Both the position numbers and the translations under genes were made by a program. From a bacterium (GTDB taxonomy: Bacteria; Patescibacteria; Microgenomatia; UBA1400; UBA12108), in assembly GCA_021788365.1 (NCBI GenBank), contig JAJYKS010000001.1, positions 1-64,000 of the forward strand: DNA of 64,000 nt, in the 5' to 3' direction. Positions 18,558-27,425 of this stretch are shown piece by piece. The notes beneath the pieces are model-generated. The model searched no databases. It was not told the origin of the DNA and saw only the letters and a list, made by a program, of their open reading frames with translations. The stretch's first letter is position 1; each line of letters begins with the position of its first letter.

Positions 18558-20246
18558 TTATTGTACACGAGATTTTAGGAGATACGCGAGATAGCCAACC
18601 AGAGTGATCGCGGTAAGGTAATCGGCGAGTGCCCGAAGTGGAGTTTCACCAAAGTGGAGATCGACGGTACTTTTACCTGCTGGTACGGTAATGGTTATGA
18701 GACCATACGCGGGATCGGGTGTAATAGTCGTTTTACGGCCATTTACGGTACCTGTCCACCCAGGGAAATAAAACTCCGATAGCGTGAGCGTAGCCGAGTG
18801 TTCGGCAGTTACGGTTACTACAAAATGGTTGGAGGTGCGCGCGTAAACTGGCGCGGCTGTCACCCCGTCTACTTTGGCGTAGAGCGGGCTTGATGCGTCG
18901 TTTTCTGGTACTTTGTGAACCGTGTCGGGAAGATAGTCGTACAAACTTGCGGACATCTGGTCTTTTGTTTTTGATCCTGCAAGGTAATCCACATCGGTGT
19001 ACTGGTCATAATAGCGCGGGAAGAAGAAACGGTAGGAATATATGGGAAGTGCAACGAACGTAGCAAAAAGCAGAACCATCGTCAGTTTTTTGGGTAACGT
19101 TGAGAGCAGCAGGATTATTGCGATCACCAAAGGTATACCAGCCCAAGCAACGAAGCGCCACGGGAACTGCACGTATTGCAATTCCACGATATGTTTCCAC
19201 AAAAATTCACTCTTGCCGTGGGTCAAGAATATGAGAAAACCGAACGCGGCAAGTGAGAACGCAACGAGGCCAAGTTTCTTGGTATTTTGTTTTTGATATT
19301 TTTTGTCACGTAGGAAGAAAAAGACCGTAAACATGAGTGCGACGCCAAGTAAGATCGTGTGGATATGTCCCACCATAAAGGGCATGTCATCTTTGGCAAT
19401 ACCCCAGACGCTCGCGTTGTAGTTCCATACATACCAGGTAAATAGCTGCCCTAGCGAAACAAAATGGTTGGAATAGGTAAAGTACCCTGAGATCAGAGAT
19501 CCTGTCTGTACCAACTGTTTTTCTACTATGACTGGGATAAAGTAGAACGCCGCTATCCCGATACCCATCACGACGGCTGCCGTAAAGCGGATTATGTTAC
19601 GGAACATTGGTTTTTTGTGTACGATGAGGAGCGCAATGAGCCACCCTGCTGCAATACCGGTCACTACAAACGATGAAATTATATGAGTCACGTAAATCGC
19701 TGCAAATAGGAATGGGAGCGATTTCTGCCACTTATTTGTACGTACCAGCCGGTAAATGCCGAGCATGATGAGGGGTGCCAGACTCCAGCATAAGTTCTCG
19801 GCGTACACACCGCGAATGAACGCGTTAATTGCATGGAACGGGTATAGCGTATAGAGCACCGAGGCAAGCGCGGCAAGATCATCACGCTTCGTTAGCTCTT
19901 TGGCGAACGCATACATTGCCCAGGCAGCAAGGAGAAATGTCAAAAACTCGAAAAGATTGAGACTCGCAACCAGCGAAAAGCCAATAGTGTGGAGGAGCGA
20001 TGGGACTACATAGATCATGGGCGCATAGAACTCGAACCACGGATAGCCATATCCCTTGCCGAGATTTGCCGACCATCGGCAGGGAATCTGCCCATCGCGG
20101 AAGCACTGCATAAATTCGTTCAAGCGAAAAATCTCTATGTCGTCGTGCGTATAGAAATGAAGACCTGTCAGGAGCATACGGCCAGCGAGTACGGCAACGA
20201 TAAGCGCGAGAAGTAGCCATTTGTATTTTTTGACGAAATCCCACAT
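18558..20246 (-). CDS. Large membrane protein of the YfhO/PTPS-related type (paralogue)
   Basis: This 562-residue protein has about 12 helices and FYTHDDIEIFRLNEFMQCF (residues 31-49) followed by DGQIPCRW...GYGYPWFEFYAPMIY, the same pattern as the protein at 11400-12935. The last 130 residues form an outside beta-rich domain (LTLSEFYFPGWTGTVNGRK) before a final helix, as in YfhO-like proteins. It is the first gene of its minus-strand run, transcribed divergently from the gene at 20269 with only 22 bp between start codons. Probable role: sugar transfer outside the membrane. Confidence 0.65.
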   Translation of the reverse strand: MWDFVKKYKWLLLALIVAVLAGRMLLTGLHFYTHDDIEIFRLNEFMQCFRDGQIPCRWSANLGKGYGYPWFEFYAPMIYVVPSLLHTIGFSLVASLNLFEFLTFLLAAWAMYAFAKELTKRDDLAALASVLYTLYPFHAINAFIRGVYAENLCWSLAPLIMLGIYRLVRTNKWQKSLPFLFAAIYVTHIISSFVVTGIAAGWLIALLIVHKKPMFRNIIRFTAAVVMGIGIAAFYFIPVIVEKQLVQTGSLISGYFTYSNHFVSLGQLFTWYVWNYNASVWGIAKDDMPFMVGHIHTILLGVALMFTVFFFLRDKKYQKQNTKKLGLVAFSLAAFGFLIFLTHGKSEFLWKHIVELQYVQFPWRFVAWAGIPLVIAIILLLSTLPKKLTMVLLFATFVALPIYSYRFFFPRYYDQYTDVDYLAGSKTKDQMSASLYDYLPDTVHKVPENDASSPLYAKVDGVTAAPVYARTSNHFVVTVTAEHSATLTLSEFYFPGWTGTVNGRKTTITPDPAYGLITITVPAGKSTVDLHFGETPLRALADYLTAITLVGYLAYLLKSRVQ

Positions 20247-20257
20247 GCAGTTATGCT
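20230..20257 (+). promoter_or_regulatory. Sigma70-type promoter for the 20269 gene
   Basis: TTGACG, 16 nt spacer, TATGCT. The -10 ends 11 nt before the ATG at 20269, so the 5' untranslated region would be only about 4-5 nt. The -35 lies inside the divergent gene's first codons. Confidence 0.6.
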
Positions 20258-20268
20258 ACCATAAACAC

Positions 20269-21423
20269 ATGTGGAAACAGATGGGGATCGTGGTAGCCGT
20301 TGCACTTGCCTCGCTCGCACTTTTTTGGCTACCCTTTTTTACCAAGACGGATACGTTCTGGGGTATCACCTTTGGTGGCCAAGGATTACAGGTCATTTCG
20401 CAAAATTTTGACGGAGTGAACTTCCTTATCGTTGCCAAGACCCTGTACGATCCCGCTAGTCTCTCTACCCTTACTCACGCCATGGGCGTTGCCAATACTC
20501 CCCTCTATTTTACTGCTCACTACCCCCTCTTCCCTTTGCTTATCCGATTATTTTTGACCATTTCTCGCGGGCCATACGCGCTTTTATACGCGATCATCGT
20601 TTCCAATATCCTGCTCTCCGTGGGCCTCGTAATGTTTTTCCACACGGTGGTACCCAACAAAAGATTGGCGTTGTGGTTATCGCTTTTTGCGCTACTTCTT
20701 CCTGCTCGCATGTTATCTGACCGAGCGGTGGGAGCAAACGAGCCACTCTTTCTATTTTTCTCACTCACCTCCCTTGCTGCGGCATATAAAGGAAAACACT
20801 TCCTCGCCGGTGGTTTGGGCGCATTGGCCGTCCTCACCCGGAGCCCTGGAATCTTACTTTTTGGTGGGTACGTCCTGGCAGCTATTGCCGCTTCACCCCG
20901 AGATATTCGCACCATCGTGAAACGAATAGTCCCCTATTTGACGATCCCGGTGGCACTTTTGGCGCTTGTCGCATTTTATGGATGGCGCTATGGCAGTCCC
21001 CTCGCCTATCTCAACTCCGGGGTGAGTCTTAACCTGGAACTCCCCCCTTTCCGCGCGTTTGGCACGAATGAATCGTGGGTCTCTGGCATGTGGCGAGATG
21101 ACATCTGGTACGTATACCTACTGTTTGGCATGGGGATGCTGCCACTCGTCTCCAAACTAAAACTGGGAGAGCGCTTTGAGAGTTTGGTGATCCCGCTCTA
21201 TGGTGCTATCTACTATGTATCGCTCTTTTTTGTAGCACATCGAGATATTGCACGCTACTCACTTCCCCTCGCGCCACTTGTTATCCTTGGATTCTCGCCG
21301 TGGATCGCGCGGCGCGAGGTGCGGTGGCTACTCCTTCTCCTTCTTATTCCCGTCTACCTATTGGGGTGGCAATTTGTTTTGCAAAATATCCAGCCGATTG
21401 CAGACTGGACACCGCTGCTGTAA
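20269..21423 (+). CDS. Polytopic GT-C-type transferase (PIG-V-like)
   Basis: Starting at the ATG at 20269 gives 384 residues; an upstream in-frame start at 20221 would overlap the promoter and is disfavoured. About ten helices are visible. The outside-loop segment QNFDGVNFLIVAKTLYD carries the aspartate expected after helix 1, and YFTAHYPLFPLLIRLF matches the PIG-V/GT76-like pattern. LTRSPGILLFGG is a further family-like segment. It is one of the few plus-strand genes of the locus and converges on the GT2-GtrA gene with 3 bp between stop codons. A mannosyltransferase-like activity is likely but not proven. Confidence 0.7.
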   Translation: MWKQMGIVVAVALASLALFWLPFFTKTDTFWGITFGGQGLQVISQNFDGVNFLIVAKTLYDPASLSTLTHAMGVANTPLYFTAHYPLFPLLIRLFLTISRGPYALLYAIIVSNILLSVGLVMFFHTVVPNKRLALWLSLFALLLPARMLSDRAVGANEPLFLFFSLTSLAAAYKGKHFLAGGLGALAVLTRSPGILLFGGYVLAAIAASPRDIRTIVKRIVPYLTIPVALLALVAFYGWRYGSPLAYLNSGVSLNLELPPFRAFGTNESWVSGMWRDDIWYVYLLFGMGMLPLVSKLKLGERFESLVIPLYGAIYYVSLFFVAHRDIARYSLPLAPLVILGFSPWIARREVRWLLLLLLIPVYLLGWQFVLQNIQPIADWTPLL

Positions 21424-21426
21424 CGA

Positions 21427-22611
21427 TTACTTCTTCCCTCGACCTTGCTCGGGACCATGAGCCTTCCAGATGATGCGGTCGTAGGCGAAGAAGTTCCAGA
21501 ACATACCGACAAAGATGCCGACCACGGCGTACATGACACCGGTGTCGACCGCTAGGTGAATTACGGGAACGGTAAAGAGTGGGCGTAGACCTATTGTAAA
21601 TTGGCCCACTATCGCGATGCCCTGTTGTATGAGAATGCTCCCAGCAGAGGCTAGGTTAAATTGGATAAATTTGGATGGTATATCGATTGCTCGTAGTTTG
21701 CGATCTGAAAATGTGTAGAGATTGCTCCAAATGAAATTGCTTACGATGGATGTCTCTATGGATAGAAAGAAAGCCAACTGAAATGGCATAACCTTGCGAT
21801 AGAGATATAGAAACGTAAACTGCACGAGCGCCCCAAAACCACCGACCACGACGAACTTGAAAAGACGATTGTTGAGAATGTCGTGGAGACGTAATTTCAT
21901 AATAAAGAGTAAGTTGTTGATAATATATTCCGGCCCGAGTTTCGACTTTCCTTCTGTTCGATCCTTAAATACAAAGGGAACCTCCGCAACCTTAAAGCCT
22001 GACTGTAGTGACTTTACGAGAAAACCTATCTGCCACGTATAGCCGGTAAATGTTTGGCCGCCTAGCTCGGGGATAATCTTCTCCACCACCTTGCGGCGGA
22101 TGGCGCGGTAGCCACTGGTCCAGTCGCGGACGTGTGGGTTGAGCATGACTGTTTCTATAAAGAGATTGCCGACTACCGAAAGAAATTTCCGGTGAAAACC
22201 CCAGTTTTTCGGGATACCACCACCGTGGATATACCGACTGCCAAGGACGAGATCTGCACCGCTCTCGATGGCTTCCAGCATGGCTGGAATACGGGAGGGA
22301 TCGTGTTGCAGGTCGGCATCAAACTCGAAAACAACGTCTGCATGTAGTTTGTCGAGCGAATAAATCATTCCCTTTTTGTACGCATGACCTAAGCCACCTT
22401 TTCTCTTGTTCATGAGGATGTGAACCCACTTGTACTTGAACATGAGATCACGTACGACCGCGGCGGTGCCATCGGGCGAGCTGTCGTCTACGAATAAAAG
22501 CTGCATGTTGTACGAGCTCAGCGACTTGAAGATGGGTGCAAGCGCCAGGACAAGTGCTTTTACATTGCCTGATTCGTTATAGGTGGGTACGATGACAACA
22601 ACATTTTTCAT
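21427..22611 (-). CDS. Polyprenyl-phosphate-sugar synthase fused to GtrA-like flippase
   Basis: Starting at the ATG at 22611 (MKNVVVIVPTYNES) gives 394 residues. Residues 1-230 form a DPM1-type GT2 domain with VDDSSPDG (41-48), FEFDADLQHDP and LVLGSRYIHGG. Residues about 240-385 form four helices of the GtrA family, which moves lipid-linked sugars across the membrane. The fusion both charges and flips polyprenyl-phosphate sugar for GT-C enzymes. The last residues (HGPEQGRGKK) are encoded by a short palindromic repeat. An upstream in-frame start would run into the uxs gene; the chosen one leaves 4 bp. Confidence 0.85.
   Translation of the reverse strand: MKNVVVIVPTYNESGNVKALVLALAPIFKSLSSYNMQLLFVDDSSPDGTAAVVRDLMFKYKWVHILMNKRKGGLGHAYKKGMIYSLDKLHADVVFEFDADLQHDPSRIPAMLEAIESGADLVLGSRYIHGGGIPKNWGFHRKFLSVVGNLFIETVMLNPHVRDWTSGYRAIRRKVVEKIIPELGGQTFTGYTWQIGFLVKSLQSGFKVAEVPFVFKDRTEGKSKLGPEYIINNLLFIMKLRLHDILNNRLFKFVVVGGFGALVQFTFLYLYRKVMPFQLAFFLSIETSIVSNFIWSNLYTFSDRKLRAIDIPSKFIQFNLASAGSILIQQGIAIVGQFTIGLRPLFTVPVIHLAVDTGVMYAVVGIFVGMFWNFFAYDRIIWKAHGPEQGRGKK
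21436..21453. repeat. Short imperfect palindromic repeat at a gene end
   Basis: CCCTCGACCTTGCTCGGG overlaps the C-terminal codons of the GT2-GtrA gene. It is closely related to the repeat at 23626-23645. Confidence 0.55.
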
Positions 22612-22615
22612 ATGA

Positions 22616-23581
22616 TTATTTGTTCCGATAATACTCAATAGTCTTGCTAAGACCGGCCTCAAAGTCAATTTTTGGTTCCCAGCCGAGCAAATTTATGGCT
22701 TTTGCTATATCAGGCTTGCGACGGGTAGGATCATCCGGGAGTATTGGCTTTTTCACTAGCTCCAGTTTTTCACCGGAGATTTTCTCGGCGAGTTCTATCG
22801 CCGACAAAATCGTGAATTCGCCGGGATTGCCGAGATTCACCACTTCGCCCACCATTTTTTCATTCTGAAAAACCCGAAAGATACCTTCAACGAGGTCGTC
22901 GACGTAGGTAAAAGAACGGGTTGCAGAGCCATCCCCGTAAAGGACAAACGGTTTTTTGTGTACAACACTGTCTACGAGATTTATGAGAAAGCGGCCGTCA
23001 TCGAGGCGCATACGGGGGCCATAGGTGTTGAAGATACGAACAATCTTAATTTTCGTCCCGCGCGATCGGTAATAGGCAAACGCCAGGGCTTCCATAAAGC
23101 GCTTACCCTCGTCGTAGCAGCTCCGGACACCTGTCGAGGAAACGTTGCCCCAGTAGGTTTCTGGTTGTGGGTGGACTGCGGGATCGCCATATACTTCGCT
23201 TGTCGAGGCAAAAATGATGGGGCAGCCGGCAGTGGTTGCCAGATCCAGCATGTTTTTGGCACCGACACTATTGGCGAGCATGGTCTCCACCGGGTGATTG
23301 ACGTAGGAGTCGGGAGCCTCGGGGTTTGGCGAGGCGGGCGAGGCAAAGTGGAGGATAGCGGTGAGAGATTCTAGGAGAGAGATTTTAGATTCTAGGGGAG
23401 TAGTTACGTCATGCTCCAGCAGGGTAAAGTGGGGATTGCCGACAAGGTGGGTGGTGTTGTCGCGGGAGCCACTCGAGAAATTGTCGAGACAGACGACGTC
23501 GTATCCCTCCTGTATAAACCGATCACACAGGTGGCTACCGATGAACCCTGCTCCGCCGGTTATCAAAATTTTATTCATCAT
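22616..23581 (-). CDS. uxs: UDP-glucuronate decarboxylase (UDP-xylose synthase)
   Basis: This 321-residue short-chain dehydrogenase/reductase has the NAD-binding GGAGFIG (residues 9-15), the catalytic serine region STSEVYGDP and SCYDEGKR (154-161), the YxxxK pair in the form that marks UDP-glucuronate decarboxylases. It converts UDP-glucuronate to UDP-xylose with NAD bound. Its substrate would come from the UDP-glucose dehydrogenase gene at 25569. An A/T-rich leader made of GAAAATT-like units precedes the start, as in front of rmd and galE. Confidence 0.85.
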   Translation of the reverse strand: MMNKILITGGAGFIGSHLCDRFIQEGYDVVCLDNFSSGSRDNTTHLVGNPHFTLLEHDVTTPLESKISLLESLTAILHFASPASPNPEAPDSYVNHPVETMLANSVGAKNMLDLATTAGCPIIFASTSEVYGDPAVHPQPETYWGNVSSTGVRSCYDEGKRFMEALAFAYYRSRGTKIKIVRIFNTYGPRMRLDDGRFLINLVDSVVHKKPFVLYGDGSATRSFTYVDDLVEGIFRVFQNEKMVGEVVNLGNPGEFTILSAIELAEKISGEKLELVKKPILPDDPTRRKPDIAKAINLLGWEPKIDFEAGLSKTIEYYRNK

Positions 23582-23625
23582 AAAATTTAATTTTCAATTT
23601 TCATTTTTTCCGAGCGCGAGATCAT

Positions 23626-23645
23626 TCCCTCGACTTCGCTCGGGA
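23626..23645. repeat. Short imperfect palindromic repeat, intergenic
   Basis: TCCCTCGACTTCGCTCGGGA lies between gmd and uxs. It is related to the copies at 21436-21453, 55196-55214 and 56182-56204. Confidence 0.6.
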
Positions 23646-23654
23646 TGGCTATAT

Positions 23655-24623
23655 CTATATTTTTTCTAATTGTAAGTCAGCTTCGACCATTAAGCGAACG
23701 AGTTCGTCGAAGCTGGTTTTGGGCACCCAGCCCAGCTTTTCTTTGGCTTTGGCAGGATTGCCGATCAAATGGTCTACTTCTGCCGGCCTGGTGTAGCGGG
23801 GATCGTTCCAGACCACTTTGTCTTCCCAATTCTTAATACCTGCGACGGTAAAGGCTTTTTCGGCAAACTCACGAATGGCGTGCGTCTCGCCGGTCGCGAT
23901 AACATAGTCATCAGCCTCTTGCTGTTGCAGCATGAGCCACATCATCTCTACGTAGTCGCGGGCATAGCCCCAATCACGTTTACTATCAGGGTTGCCAAGG
24001 TATAGTTTGTCAGCTTTCCCGTATTTGATTTTGGCTACGGTGCTACTAATTTTGCGCGTCACAAACTCCAATCCTCGGCGGGGAGACTCGTGGTTGAAGA
24101 GAATGCCGGAGACGGCAAATAGATTGTACGACTCGCGGTAGTTTACCGTGATCCAGTGACCGTAAACCTTGGCTACCCCATAGGGGCTCCGTGGATAGAA
24201 TGGTGTTTTTTCTGTTTGTGGTATTTCCTGTACTTTGCCAAACATTTCACTACTACTCGCCTGATAGAACTTCGCATCCGGTTTTGCCATGCGCATAGCG
24301 TCCAACATTCTGGTGACACCGAGTGCAGTACTCTCACCGGTGTACCCTGGTTGTTCCCAGCTCGCTTTTACGAAACTTTGGGCGGCAAGATTGTATATTT
24401 CATCGGGACACGCCTCTTGTATTGCTTGGTAGAGTGAGTATTGATCGATGAGGTCGCCCGACAAAAGATGGATTTTGTCTACAATACTCTCTATACGTGA
24501 GTAGTTTGGTGTTGATGTGCGGCGCGAGAGGCCGTAGACCTCATATCCTTTTTCGAGCAAGAACTCTGCGAGGTAGCTTCCGTCCTGGCCGGTAATACCG
24601 GTAATTAAAGCTTTCTTTGGCAT
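23655..24623 (-). CDS. gmd: GDP-mannose 4,6-dehydratase
   Basis: This 322-residue NADP-dependent enzyme has GITGQDGSYLAEFLLEKGY (residues 8-26), the characteristic Gmd Rossmann motif, QASSSEMFGKVQEIPQTE with the catalytic serine/threonine region, and SPYGVAKVYGHW with the YxxxK pair. NHESPRRG and YLGNPDSKRDWGYARDYV complete the substrate pocket. It makes GDP-4-keto-6-deoxymannose from GDP-mannose. The rmd gene follows upstream with a 1-bp gap, so the two form a GDP-D-rhamnose pathway. Confidence 0.95.
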   Translation of the reverse strand: MPKKALITGITGQDGSYLAEFLLEKGYEVYGLSRRTSTPNYSRIESIVDKIHLLSGDLIDQYSLYQAIQEACPDEIYNLAAQSFVKASWEQPGYTGESTALGVTRMLDAMRMAKPDAKFYQASSSEMFGKVQEIPQTEKTPFYPRSPYGVAKVYGHWITVNYRESYNLFAVSGILFNHESPRRGLEFVTRKISSTVAKIKYGKADKLYLGNPDSKRDWGYARDYVEMMWLMLQQQEADDYVIATGETHAIREFAEKAFTVAGIKNWEDKVVWNDPRYTRPAEVDHLIGNPAKAKEKLGWVPKTSFDELVRLMVEADLQLEKI

Positions 24624-24624
24624 A

Positions 24625-25527
24625 TTACTGTTTTCTCCAAAAATCTAATACATTTATTATAGTCTTGTCTAGGGGTATTGTGGGTGTCCAGCCGGTTGCC
24701 GCTACAAATTTGCTATTGTCGGCTACTAGAATTGGCACGTCGGCAGTACGCTGGTTCCCGACATCTATACGTATAGGTATATCTATTTTGGTAACTTTGC
24801 GGAAGAGTTCGATGACGTCGTGGATGCTGACCCCATGCCCTGAGCCTATGTTGTATACTTCGCCACTCTTACACTTCTCTCCGGCCAAAATATAGGCATC
24901 AACCATGTCTTCCACGTCGGTAAAATCCCGTATCGTGGCTGTATTACCGACAACTATTTCAGATATTTCACCTCGCTCGGCACTGACAAACTGTTTTGCA
25001 AGGGCCGGGATCACGAAATTTGGCGTTTGACCAGGACCAGTGTGGTTGAACGGGCGCAAGATCACTATATCCATGTTGTATGCGAGGTAATATTCCTGTG
25101 CCAGGAGTTCTTGTGTTACTTTGGATACAGCGTACGGATTCAGGGGGCGCTGCGGACACGTTTCTTTTATCGGCGTATCGACAGCTGCGACTAAGCCGTA
25201 CCCATTTGCTGAGCAGATCGCGACGATGCGGGTTCCTGGCGCGTGGAGTCGCACGGCTTCGAGTATGTTGTATTGCAACACACTGTTTGCGGTCAGGATT
25301 TGCGGCGCATTTCGCTCACTCCCCTCAACCACGGAGAGCGCCGCCAGCTGATACACAACGTCTGGCTTTGTCTCTTGTATAAGGCGCTCGGTGTAGGCAA
25401 AATCGGTGAGATCGGTTGTGGGACTATACACGGATTGACTGACGGTATATCCCTTTTTCTCAAGTTTCGCCACCAAATGTTTTCCTACGAATCCCCCTGC
25501 GCCGGTGACCAAAATTTTATGCGTCAT
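24625..25527 (-). CDS. rmd: GDP-4-keto-6-deoxy-D-mannose reductase
   Basis: This 300-residue SDR enzyme has VTGAGGFVGKHLV (residues 7-19), ICSANGYG as the catalytic-serine region, NPYAVSK as YxxxK, and LRPFNHTGPGQTPNFVIP, the stretch that distinguishes Rmd from fucose synthases. It reduces the gmd product to GDP-D-rhamnose. It is coupled to gmd, and the next gene (ugd) lies 41 bp upstream. A GDP-fucose or GDP-talose reductase is a less likely alternative. Confidence 0.85.
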   Translation of the reverse strand: MTHKILVTGAGGFVGKHLVAKLEKKGYTVSQSVYSPTTDLTDFAYTERLIQETKPDVVYQLAALSVVEGSERNAPQILTANSVLQYNILEAVRLHAPGTRIVAICSANGYGLVAAVDTPIKETCPQRPLNPYAVSKVTQELLAQEYYLAYNMDIVILRPFNHTGPGQTPNFVIPALAKQFVSAERGEISEIVVGNTATIRDFTDVEDMVDAYILAGEKCKSGEVYNIGSGHGVSIHDVIELFRKVTKIDIPIRIDVGNQRTADVPILVADNSKFVAATGWTPTIPLDKTIINVLDFWRKQ

Positions 25528-25566
25528 AAAATTTAATTTTCAATTATCAATTTCCAATTTTCAAAT
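25528..25566. other. A/T-rich leader of GAAAATT-like units upstream of rmd
   Basis: On the minus strand the 5' side of rmd consists of repeated AAAATTG/GAAAATT units running into AATTTTATG. Nearly the same leader precedes uxs (23582-23610) and a looser version precedes galE (57036-57066). It carries no Shine-Dalgarno sequence and looks like an unstructured ribosome-entry leader. Confidence 0.45.
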
Positions 25567-25568
25567 AC

Positions 25569-26858
25569 TTACCTTCCGATACCTTTATACTGCAGGCCGG
25601 CGGCAGTAACGGCAGCGGGATCGTATTGGTTGCGGGTATCAAAAAAATATTTTGGTGCCACCATACTTGCTGCAATTTTCCCTAGGTCAAGTTTTTTATA
25701 TTCGTCCCATTCTATAAGAAGCATAGCAATGTGTGCCCCACGGACTGCCTCGTAGGCATTTTCTACATAGGTTACGCTACTTGGTAGAAGTGGTTTGCTT
25801 TCGTCTATGGCTTTGGGGTCTGTTGCGCGTACTATTGCACCATGTTCTATGAGCCACGGAACTATTTTGAGTGAAGGGGCAACGCGTGTGTCGTTGGTGT
25901 TTGGCTTGAACGATAGACCTAAAATCCCAACCGTTTTTCCTGCAAAGCCACCTACCAATTTGTCGTATTTTTCCATGAGGCGCGGGATTCGTTTTTCGTT
26001 GAGATCGTCGACAGCAATAAAGATACTTTCTGTCTCCCCCACAGTACGGGCATATGCGGCGATTTCCTTTACGTCTTTAGGGAAACACGATCCACCGTAC
26101 CCCAAACCGGGATACCAATAGTGGGTGCCGATACGCTTGTCTTGACCAATACCAGCCAACACTTCTTGAACATCCGCGCCATTCAGCTCGCACAGATCAG
26201 CCATTTGGTTGGCAAAGGTTATACGCGAGGCAAGGTAAACGTTTGCTGCGTATTTTGCCATCTGTGCTGACTCTGGTCGTACAATAACAACATTCTTGGT
26301 CAGCGACTCATGCAGTTTCGTGAGCGTCGCTATTGTCCGTTCGTTTGTCGCTCCTATTACCGCTCGATCTGGATGGAGCGTATCCTCTACCGCTGTCCCC
26401 TCTTTTAGAAACTCGGGTACCGAGGCGATATCAAAGAAAACTTTCGTACCTCTTTCAATGATCTCATGAACTTTGCTGTTGGTGCCAGGTGGAACGGTGC
26501 TCTTGACGATGACAATTGCCCCCTCTTTTAGATAAGGAGCCATCGCTTCTGACGCTGCGTATACATATTTGAGATCGGCCGTGCCATCCGCGGCCGATGG
26601 CGTGCCTACCATAATCATTACGATGTCGGCACCCGATATCGCTAACTCGTATGAAGTAGTAAACGTGAGATGACCCTCTGCCTGCGTTTTTACCAACAGT
26701 TCCTGCAACCCTGGCTCATAAAATGGTACAACCCCATGCCGGAGTGAATCGATCTTTTTTTCGTCGATGTCGAGACCAACGACTTCGTTCCCTAGGCTAG
26801 CGAATACCGCGGCCGTCACCACTCCGACAAATCCTGTGCCGATACATGCGATTTTCAT
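25569..26858 (-). CDS. ugd: UDP-glucose 6-dehydrogenase
   Basis: This 429-residue enzyme has MKIACIGTGFVGVVTAAVFA at its N-terminus (NAD-binding), VGTPSAADGTADLKYV, and YGGSCFPKDVKEIAAYA near residue 255 with the catalytic cysteine. The C-terminal domain has LGLSFKPNTNDTRVAPSL. It oxidises UDP-glucose twice to UDP-glucuronate, the substrate of the uxs product encoded 3 kb downstream. Length is normal for the family. Confidence 0.95.
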   Translation of the reverse strand: MKIACIGTGFVGVVTAAVFASLGNEVVGLDIDEKKIDSLRHGVVPFYEPGLQELLVKTQAEGHLTFTTSYELAISGADIVMIMVGTPSAADGTADLKYVYAASEAMAPYLKEGAIVIVKSTVPPGTNSKVHEIIERGTKVFFDIASVPEFLKEGTAVEDTLHPDRAVIGATNERTIATLTKLHESLTKNVVIVRPESAQMAKYAANVYLASRITFANQMADLCELNGADVQEVLAGIGQDKRIGTHYWYPGLGYGGSCFPKDVKEIAAYARTVGETESIFIAVDDLNEKRIPRLMEKYDKLVGGFAGKTVGILGLSFKPNTNDTRVAPSLKIVPWLIEHGAIVRATDPKAIDESKPLLPSSVTYVENAYEAVRGAHIAMLLIEWDEYKKLDLGKIAASMVAPKYFFDTRNQYDPAAVTAAGLQYKGIGR

Positions 26859-26870
26859 TAGCTTATGATA

Positions 26871-27404
26871 TCAGGATTGCAGTAACTTGGCGACCGTGGC
26901 GGCGAAATCTGGGTTCTTTTTGATCTTTGCAACCCCTTCCTCAATTGGGAACCAACCAGCATCGTAGTACTCTTTTTCGAGATACTGGAATGGTTGCTCT
27001 GGTATGTGTACTAAGAACCACATGTCGTAGTGGACCATACAACCTTGTTCCGGCCGGTCGATGTTTTTGACCGAGAGAGAAAACGGTTCGAGCATAGACT
27101 TGATTATCGTAGTTGCGAGCTCCTCCCGCATCTCACGGATTGCGGTCATGCTGGGCGTCTCCCCAGGCTCGATGTGACCGCCAGGAGGGATCCAATCGTC
27201 CGCTTTTTTGTGATGGCCGAGATAGATCGTCCCTGAGTGTTTGTCGTATGGTAAGAAGAAGGCGCAGTAGTGTGCCTGGGCTCTTTCGCCCTTGGTGTGA
27301 AATGGTTGTTTTTGCTTAAATTCGCGAAATTGTTCTACTACTGTGGGAGTGACATGGGGAGCGATATAGAGGGATTCGATTTCGTCCCATGCATCCTGTA
27401 GCAT
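26871..27404 (-). CDS. NUDIX hydrolase
   Basis: Starting at the ATG at 27404 (MLQDAWDEIE) gives 177 residues; longer in-frame starts lie inside trmD on the other strand. The NUDIX box runs from GGHIEPGETPSMTAIREMRE through ELATT, near residues 97-119, and binds the metal for cleaving nucleoside diphosphates linked to another moiety. The mRNA is probably leaderless: a -10 (TATAAT, 27411-27416) ends 6 nt before the ATG. The substrate is not predictable; sugar nucleotides are possible given the neighbouring ugd. Confidence 0.8.
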   Translation of the reverse strand: MLQDAWDEIESLYIAPHVTPTVVEQFREFKQKQPFHTKGERAQAHYCAFFLPYDKHSGTIYLGHHKKADDWIPPGGHIEPGETPSMTAIREMREELATTIIKSMLEPFSLSVKNIDRPEQGCMVHYDMWFLVHIPEQPFQYLEKEYYDAGWFPIEEGVAKIKKNPDFAATVAKLLQS

Positions 27405-27410
27405 AAGTGC

Positions 27411-27418
27411 ATTATAAT
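27411..27418. promoter_or_regulatory. Overlapping divergent -10 elements (trmD and NUDIX)
   Basis: ATTATAAT is its own reverse complement and gives TATAAT on both strands. It lies 7 nt before the ATG of trmD and 6 nt before the ATG of the NUDIX gene. Both transcripts would start at or beside the start codon. No clear -35 is seen on either side. Confidence 0.55.
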
Positions 27419-27425
27419 ACGTCGT

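Noticed and set aside
20221..20268. Longer start for the 20269 transferase
   Set aside because: The upstream in-frame ATG lies before the -35/-10 pair and would not be in the transcript.
26578..26600. Palindrome-like CCATCCGCGGCCGATGG inside ugd as a further inserted repeat
   Set aside because: It encodes GTPSAADGTADL, which is conserved in UDP-glucose dehydrogenases, so nothing is inserted.
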